In this document: positions 1 through 6,900 of the stretch, in pieces
Layout: every line of letters starts with the position of its first letter
Position numbering within the stretch: the first letter of the stretch is position 1
Assembly: GCA_002887195.1 (NCBI GenBank)
Contig: PJAB01000285.1
Location: forward strand, 1-30,722
Source: Chrysochromulina parva
Lineage: Eukaryota > Haptophyta > Prymnesiales > Chrysochromulinaceae
Reading direction: 5' to 3'
DNA length: 30,722 nucleotides
Position numbers and translations under genes: made by a program
Notes under the pieces: generated by a model
The model's input: the letters and a program-made list of their open reading frames with translations, nothing else
Databases searched by the model: none
What the model was told of the DNA's origin: nothing

Positions 1-993
1 GCAGGACAGCAGATGGCTCCAGGACAGCGCAGATAGCGTCGCATGGGCGGCTCACGGCATGCCGGAGTCGCCTCGTGAGATATCCCGACCGGGCTGATGA
101 TCGGAGAGCATCACTCTTCTAGCGTAGGGGAGCACTGTGCTACTCGCGTGTGTCGTACAGGGCAACTTGTGTGCATAATGTAGGGTCAAATGGTTCACGA
201 CGGGTCGATATTCGAGGCGAAGTCATATGCAACACAGATAATCACGCCATTCAAGGTCACTCTGCATGTCCAAGTACCGAAATGCGACCAAAACGCGACC
301 TCACAGGCCGTACTCGGGCCTCGGCGTCGCCGGCTTCGCGATTCGCTCTCGCCGTGGTCGGCATCGACCACGGACGTCGCCTCAAAGCTCGAACGGGACG
401 ACCCGAGCGCGACTGACGCCGCCAGGCAGCCCGGCAGCAACGCGCACAAGCGCCATGATGCGTCAGACGTCTTTCGGGGAGTTGAGGGCGCAACGTGGGC
501 CTTTTTAAGGTTTGTGGAGATTTGTTCGCGTTTACTTGACGAAGAGGCAGAATATCCCCCTTTTGTCGGCAGACGCTTTTTCCCTCAGGCACGGTGTTAG
601 GCTGTGTTGGCCATGCCTCCGTCCATAGCGATAGAGGCCCTCGTGCTTTGGCGTCGGAATGCGCGCTTGCGCGTTGTGTTGAACGGCATCTGGCAGCTGC
701 GTCCTTGTCACTCCTCGGTGACGTATCGGTTCGCAGCATGCGCCCCGCCTTCGCACACCGCCGCACACGGAATCGATCGAATCCGCTCATGCGACTCTCC
801 GGTTCGCGATGAGCTTTGGAGCCACACTCCTCACGCGATTCCCCTCATCCTCGCGGCACGCTGTTGGCTGTTGCATGTCTGCGTCGAGACCCTTCAAGCG
901 CCCTTCGATCTTGCAGTCGCTTGTGGTCCCATATCTCCATGCTGCCGAATACACACGCTGCCTGAGCCTCTGTTCTTCTCTCTTGTCCGCAGG
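1..993. other. 5' flank of the first WD40 gene, no supported CDS
   Basis: I see no convincing coding region here. Open frames on both strands have no recognisable domain. The last 60 bases before position 993 are a pyrimidine-rich 3' splice region ending in CGCAG, and they closely match the sequence before position 30024 in the second WD40 gene. Weaker similarity (the CGCACACGGAAT motif region near 760-785 and 29890-29910) suggests that the duplicated unit includes the promoter and 5' UTR. In the second copy a GTAGGT donor near 29920 could start a 5' UTR intron; the matching place in this copy lacks it. Confidence 0.5.
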
Positions 994-2638
994 ATGATCG
1001 CGATGCTCATCAACTGTATAGCGGAGAAGACAAACGCCCACACCGACACAATCAGCGATGCCATCGTCTCGGTCGTCTTTTCGCCCGATGGCACGAAGAT
1101 TGTGTCGGGATCGGATCATGGGACGATAAAAGTCTGGGAATTGAGAGATCAGCCAGTCGGAGAACGTACTTTTGTTGCCTCCAAGGAAGACCAGACTGCG
1201 ATTAATGATGCCTATGGGAATGGGTGCACACTTATGTCTATCAACGGCATCGCTGTCACTTCGTGGGAAGAATTTGATGAGACTTTTGATGAGGAGGAAG
1301 GCGAGGTCAAGATTAAAGTCTGGGATTCGGGTGTGCCTCAGAGCCTTCAAAATCACTCCTCCTTGGCAAAAACTGACGCCTGTTAGATTGTCTGGCAGGC
1401 AAGCTGGAGCAGTTGATCGAGAAGATGGACGCCCACAGTGGGGACATCAACTCGGTGGCGTTTTCCCCGGACGGGACCAAGATTGTGTCGGGATCGGACG
1501 ATGAGACGATCAAAGTCTGGGATTCGGGTGCGCCACGCAAATGGCTCCTCCGTTGCCAAAACTGACGCCTGCTGGCTTGCCTGGCAGCAAAACTGGAGCT
1601 GTTGAGCGAGAAGACCGACGCCCACAGCCGATGGATAAGGTCGGTGGCGTTTTCCCCGGACGGGACCAAGATTGTCTCGGGATCGGAAGACCGGACGATC
1701 AAAGTCTGGGAGTCTGGTGCGCCAGAGCCCTCAAAATCACCCCTCCTTGACCGAAACTAACGCCTGCTGACTTGTCTGGCAGGGAAACTGGGGCTGTTGA
1801 GCGAGAAGACCAACGCCCACAGCGGGGACATCATCTCGGTCGCGTTTTCCCCGGACGGGGCCAAGATTGTGTCGGGGTCGACTGATGGGACGATCAAAGT
1901 CTGGGAGTCTGGTGCGCCAGAGCTCTCAAATGGCGCTTTCCTGTCCAAAACTGACGCCTGCTGGATTGTCTGGCAGGTAAGCTTGAGCAATTGATCGAGA
2001 AGACGAACGCCCACAGCGACTGCATCAACTCAGTGGCGTTTTCCCCGGACGGGACCAAGATTGTGTCGGGGTCGGACGACGGGACGATCAAAGTCTGGGA
2101 TTCAGGTGCGCTTTTGCCATCAAATGAATTGCACCTCCTTGGCCAAAACTGACGCCTGCTGGCTTGTCTGGTAGGCCTGGAGCTGGTGAGCGAGAAGACG
2201 GACGCGCACAGCAGCTATGTCTTGTCGGTGGCGTTTTCCCCGGACGGGACCAAGATTGTGTCGGTATCGGACGACAAGTCTATCAAAGTCTGGGATTCAG
2301 GTGCGCCGGAGCCCTCAAGATCGCCCCTCCTTGGCCAAAACTGACGCCTGTTGGCTCTCGCAGCCAAACTGGAGCTCATTAGCGAGAAGACGAACGCCCA
2401 CAGCGAACGGATCTCGTCAGTGGCGTTTTCCCCGGAAGGGACCAAGATTGTGTCCGGATCGGCTGATGGGACGATTAAAGTCTGGGATATGGTCAAGTGG
2501 TCTCGCAAAGATCATTTGATGTTCAAGGATACCACCCAGCGGCTCGTCTTGCTGCTGCTGTGGCTGAACAAGTACACTATGAAGTTTCCGGATGATGTGC
2601 TTGATCTACTCATCGAAGCTTGCTTGCAAAGAAGGTGA
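994..2638 (+). CDS. Seven-blade WD40 beta-propeller protein, one blade per exon
   Basis: Exons that join in frame are 994-1330, 1399-1527, 1588-1716, 1783-1911, 1977-2105, 2175-2300 and 2364-2638 (417 residues). Each exon carries one WD40 repeat of the form SEKT-D/N-AHS, four variable residues, [15 protein letters not shown], one variable residue, D, one variable residue, TIKVWDSG. Seven repeats make one closed propeller, which in this fold is a protein-binding platform; the partner is unknown. All internal introns are phase 1 and start GTGCGCC or GTGTGCC. The first blade has a 62-residue insert after KVWE. The C-terminal tail ([11 protein letters not shown] to ACLQRR) has no domain I recognise. 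The start chosen is the ATG just after a 3' splice site, conserved in the paralogue at 30025; an upstream exon is possible. AAG|GTGAGA at 2633-2640 could also act as a donor, so the true C-terminus may lie in 2720-2895. Confidence 0.8.
1129..1325 (+). other. In-frame 186-bp insert in WD40 blade 1
   Basis: The 11-mer AAAGTCTGGGA occurs at 1129-1139 and again at 1315-1325, exactly 186 bp (62 codons) apart. The first is the KVW of blade 1; the second resumes the usual KVWDSG end and intron donor. The paralogue at 30025 has only one copy and no insert. The inserted residues include [18 protein letters not shown], which resembles the G-x-x-L-x-x-I-N-G segment of PDZ domains but is too short to be a whole one. 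Confidence 0.65.
1331..2363 (+). repeat. Tandem exon-plus-intron units of about 195 bp (WD40 array)
   Basis: The conserved AAGATTGTGTCGGG core recurs about every 195 bp (near 1478, 1667, 1862, 2056, 2250 and 2445). The introns are 1331-1398, 1528-1587, 1717-1782, 1912-1976, 2106-2174 and 2301-2363 (60-69 bp). They are similar to each other over most of their length: CCTCAAAATC..CCTCC, then AAAACTGACGCCTGCTGG, then CTTGTCTGGCAG. CTGAC (CTAAC in one copy) lies about 28 bases before the AG and is a good branch-point candidate. Conserved introns imply that the whole exon-intron unit was duplicated recently or is homogenised by gene conversion. Confidence 0.85.
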
Positions 2639-3953
2639 GAGGTGTGGGGTTACGGAGGCACGGTGTGTCGCATCCGATCTGATCCACACGGCGGTCGGCG
2701 CGTGCTGTGAACGTTTGATCTCTTGCTTTGAGGCCAAGTCGGCTGGGCGCACAATCGCCGAGTCCCCCGAGATGAAGACGGCTGGGTACATGCTCACCGA
2801 GATCAAGGTCGAGATGATTACAAGGATTGGACCCTCCAACCCCCAACTCCTGCCGACTTTGTTCACGCATGACCGGCCTACACATCACTCCCCCTGAGGA
2901 AGTTGCGAAATAGTTCAGCTCAGGAATCGTGACACGAGCTGGTGGAAATTGAGACCACGAGCGAGCCGCAGGCCCAGGCGCAGCCGTTGCAGCTAGGTGC
3001 AGCGCGCAGTACTCGCGCCATGTCCTTGTACTCTTGCTGTAGTACTCCCGGTACTCTCTATGAACGGACGTGGTACCCTGTAAGTACCCTGTAAGTACGT
3101 GCCCCGGCCGCCGTACCGAATACTCCGAGACACCGAGAGCTATTTCGTATTTGGCTGTATATAAGTCTCTTCGGCCCTTCTCTCTTACACGTCTGTGACG
3201 ATTTGCGAAAAGTTGCTACGCGAACGGAAGGTAAACGGAAGGATGGTGTCGGACCGGTCGCCGGGGTCGCGCGGTAAAGTAAGTTAAGGAAAAATGTAAA
3301 ACACGGCGCACGGCCTACCACCGCTCTAAACAGTATCCGTAGCCCCCGCTAACGGCAGCGCACACGTGGCGAGGGCGGGGTCGCGGTACGGCGCCCAGGC
3401 ATAAAAGCGTGGCGGTGTCGGTGGTGGTGTCTCACGGTCTCGCTCTCGCGTCTGGTTGTTTCTAACGCTGAGGCGTTAGATTGGTTGCTTCAGGGGCCAG
3501 GGTGCGTTGACCAACAAGCGACACGGTGTGATGTGAGATTGAGAACTGAGAAGTGAGATGACAGAAATGATGTCGTGTGTAACAATAGTGACTTGAAACG
3601 ACGCATACCCGAAAGTGGATTCAGTGGGACGTCCCGCCCTGCGTGCTGCGACCACGCCGCGCACGCGCGTCGCGTTTCCGCTTTGCAGCCGGTCATTTGA
3701 CAGACTTTGTCATTTTGATGTGTGCCTCCCCGTATAAAACCGGAAAACAGATGTATCATGTGCGCGCGCGTCTTGACGCCAGAGGCCATTGCAGGGACAA
3801 CACTTTCTTCTTCAGAGTTTCAGTCTCCTCTCTCACCGGCTGGCCCTCTTGGCACCTCTTGGACCTCTTCATTTTATAAGTTGTGTGTGGAGCAGATTTG
3901 AGAGCCCTGCTGGACCGTATCGTTCCTCCACTCTCCGAGTCCTCCCGAGCTCA
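2639..3953. other. Intergenic region with TATA-like boxes and a hairpin, no supported CDS
   Basis: No open frame here shows a domain. Region 2720-2895 stays open and reads plausibly as protein (ISCFEAKSAGRTIAESPEM), so it might be a further exon of the WD40 gene. TATA-like motifs occur at 3158-3165 (TATATAAG), 3400-3406 (CATAAAA) and 3733-3739 (TATAAAA), all in plus orientation, yet no plus-strand gene follows. A perfect 8-bp inverted repeat with a 4-base loop lies at 3461-3480. The phrase GTACCCTGTAA is tandemly repeated near 3071-3095. Confidence 0.5.
3461..3480. other. Perfect hairpin TCTAACGC-TGAG-GCGTTAGA
   Basis: Eight paired bases flank the four-base loop TGAG. It lies about 60 bp downstream of a CATAAAAG motif in a region without a protein gene. 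It could be part of a small structured RNA, but I cannot assign it to a known snRNA, snoRNA or tRNA family. Confidence 0.4.
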
Positions 3954-6900
3954 TCAGCGGAAGATGGACGCGGGCGCGCCGCGCGTGGGGTAGCACACCG
4001 CTCGTGGCACCCCGCTCGTGTCCATCACCCTGGCGGGCTGCGGCGCCGGGCTGTCGCGCTCGACCATCTGCTTGATGGCAGCGCTCGGCCGTTTCTCGGG
4101 GGGGGCCTCGAGCCGCCCATGCCAGAGCATGCCGCCTTCAGCCTCATGGGTGCTCGCATACTGGCGCGCCCGCCCATCAGGCTGCCTCCGGTCCAAGGGC
4201 GGAGCCAAGGGCGGCGGCTCTCGCTGATACGTCTTGGTGGAGCCTTTGTGGTAGACGCCACGGCGGCGGATGTCCTCGGCGGCCGTGATGGCCGCGTCGC
4301 TCACGCTCGCGCAGTACGAGCCGTTACCGGTAGAGGAGTCGGGGCGCCAATCGTGCTGCTCGACACGGCGCGAAGCGTACTGCTCAACACGACGCGAAAC
4401 GTACGGTTCGGCGCGTGTCGACGGGTGCGTCGAGCGAGCTTGCACAAGCCCGCGCGCGCCGAGCCGAGCACGCACCTCGGCAGGCAGTCCGTTACTTCCG
4501 ATGACCATCAGCTCCTGCTGCCGAGCCTCCCATGCCGCCTGCTGCCGAGCAGCGTGCTCCGACAGGGCGTGCCCGTCCAGCTGGTCGCGCCGTGCCGGGC
4601 GCGCAAGCGCCGGCTTGGGCACGCGCGGTGCGCGGCCGAGGGCGTCGCCGCTCGTGACGCCGCCCACTCCGAGCTGTGTCGGCCTCCTCAGCGACGCGCC
4701 ATGAGAGGCGCGCACGTACGAGGCGTCGTCGCGAGCGCGAGAGGCGTCGTCGCGAGCGGCGCCGGACGGGGCAGCGCCGCCGCGAGCACCAACTCCGTCG
4801 CCACCACCACGTTCGAAGCTGCCCCCGTAACCCATCGCCCATGCATGCTTGCGGGCTCGGACCGCCGCCGCATCCTCCGCGCGACGCGCCGCCGCGGGCG
4901 CCCAGCTCGGCGCCCCACCGAGGCGACCGCCGCCGTTGGTGGCTGCGGACTCCGGGTAGCCCCCAACGGCCGGCGGGTAGCCCCCAACGGCCGGCGGGTA
5001 GCCCCCAACGGCCGGCGGGATCCCTCGGCCTGCGGACTCTGCGTAGCCCGAGGGCGGTCGCGGCGGCGGCGGCTCAGCCGCGGCGGCGAGCGTGCTGCCG
5101 CTTCGAGCGGCTGCTCCCAGGGAGTACGCAGCGCTGTGTTGAGCGGCTGCACCCAGGGAGTACGCAGCGCCGGCGCCGCCAGCCGCAGCGCTGTCGTCTG
5201 CGCGGTGCAGCCGGCGTACGTCCTCATCGAGGGCCGAGCGGCGCGCGTCGCATGCCTGCAGCTCGATCGCGCGGAACGGGTCTGGGTGTGCCGAGGTGAT
5301 CGGCTGGCGTGAAGTGAGGTGTGAAGGGATCGGCTGGCGTGAGGTCATCGGCGGCGGCGCTGGCTCGTACTCACGCGCTGGCTCACGTGTTAGCTCACGC
5401 GCTGGCTCGCTCCAGCTCGGGCCGCGCGCCTCGGCGGCATGGGCGGCCGAAGCCCCCGCCAGGGCGGCAAGAGCTCGAGGTACCGCCAAACGCACCGGAG
5501 GCGGCACGCTCAGGCCGCCCGACACGGCGCTTTGGCGGCTGCTGGCTGCCTCCCTCGAGGGATGCTCTGCTGTGGTTTGCTCTGCTGTGCCTTCGAAGGC
5601 GCTGCGGCGGGCGGGGGCGGGGCCGGGGCCGGGGGCGGTGGCGGGGGCGGTCGATGGAGGATCGGGCTGTGGAAGGAAGCCGACAACCCTCGCCTCGTAC
5701 TTGGAGGCCGCGGACGCGTCGTGTCGGGCGACTGCGAGCTCGTCATAGGCCGCCTGCATTCGAACCGCGTCGCGCACCGCCTCCGCGCGTGCCACCTCCT
5801 GGTACGCCGCCTCGATCCGTGCCGCCTCTGCCCGGCGCGACGCCGCCGCGCCCGCGCCGCCGCCGGGGGGCGGTAGGCCACTGTCGTACGGCTCGTACTC
5901 TGGGGAGCGCGGCGCGGGCACATTATGCGGCGCAGGCGGGCGCTCTAGCCGCGGGTCGAGGCGCGCCGGAGCCATCTTGGGCTGCCACTCTCGTGCCGCT
6001 GCCCTCCAGCCGCCCTCCGCCTCCTCCTCGACGACCGACCGGTAGCCCGAAGGCGTGCGCTCCGCTGGCCGGCTCTGGCTGTCATAACGCCCGCCGTAGC
6101 GCCCGTCGTACACATCCGAGTACGGCTCCTCGGGCACACGGGCCACACTGCTGCCATCCGCGCCGATGGCGCCGGGAGGCGGCGACGAGCCGCGGGAAGA
6201 CGGGTGGCGGGGCGGGGCGCTCTGCGCTCGGGCAGGCCCCCCCGCGATGGAAGCAGCGAGGCGGGAGCCGCCGCCGGCACTGCGTGGGCGCTCGTCACGG
6301 CGCTCGCGCCCCGCGGATGCGGGCCGTGAGCGCGCCTTGCCGTCGCCGCGCCCATAGGCTGCCTCCCGTGCGGAGGCGGGCCCTGCAGGTCCTGCATGCT
6401 GGGCCCCACTCAACGGCCGCTCGGCACGACGCTCGTAGCCGGTGACGTAGCCGACTTGCCGCACGGCGATCGGCGCGGGCGCGTCCGGCGGTTCGGCCAA
6501 GAGGCCGGCTGAGCGGAGCAGCAGCTCGCGCCACGTCTCGTCGTGCTCGGGCGGCGGCGCAAGGGATTGGGCATCAGTGGCGGTGCCGGGGCGCATGATG
6601 CTGTCCGTCGCGTAGCCAGCGGCGCTGTAGGCATCATATCCGCCGCCACTGCCGAAGCCGCCGAAGCCGCCGCCGCTGCTGCCGCTGCGCGCGGAGCCTC
6701 CCGACTCGGGGCGTGAACGTGAATGTGAATGTGAATGCGCGGAGCCTCCCGACTCGGGGCGTGACGAGCCGGGCCGCGAGGAGGCTGGCCGCGAGGAGGG
6801 CGGGCGAGAGTTGGGCTCGTAATAGGGAGCGTCGCTGGCACGCCGTGCGAGATGCCACGCAGCCACGCCACCAAAGCTACCGCCGCGGCCGCCGCCACGG

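Noticed and set aside
604..1386. A longer WD40 frame starting at 604
   Set aside because: It reads through a clear pyrimidine-rich 3' splice site at 992 and through the first intron after 1330; the paralogue supports the splice site.
1172..1750. Open frames crossing WD40 introns ([15 protein letters not shown] type)
   Set aside because: They are the +1 frame of the repeated exon-intron unit, open only because the unit is repeated.
3525..3600. Possible C/D snoRNA (GTGATGT...CTGA boxes)
   Set aside because: The C box does not match well and there is no terminal stem or clear guide element.
3789..5312. A 507-codon open frame on the plus strand inside the giant gene
   Set aside because: It is antisense to a 1970-codon frame, is Arg/Ala/Pro-rich as expected for the complement of GC-rich coding DNA, and has no domain.
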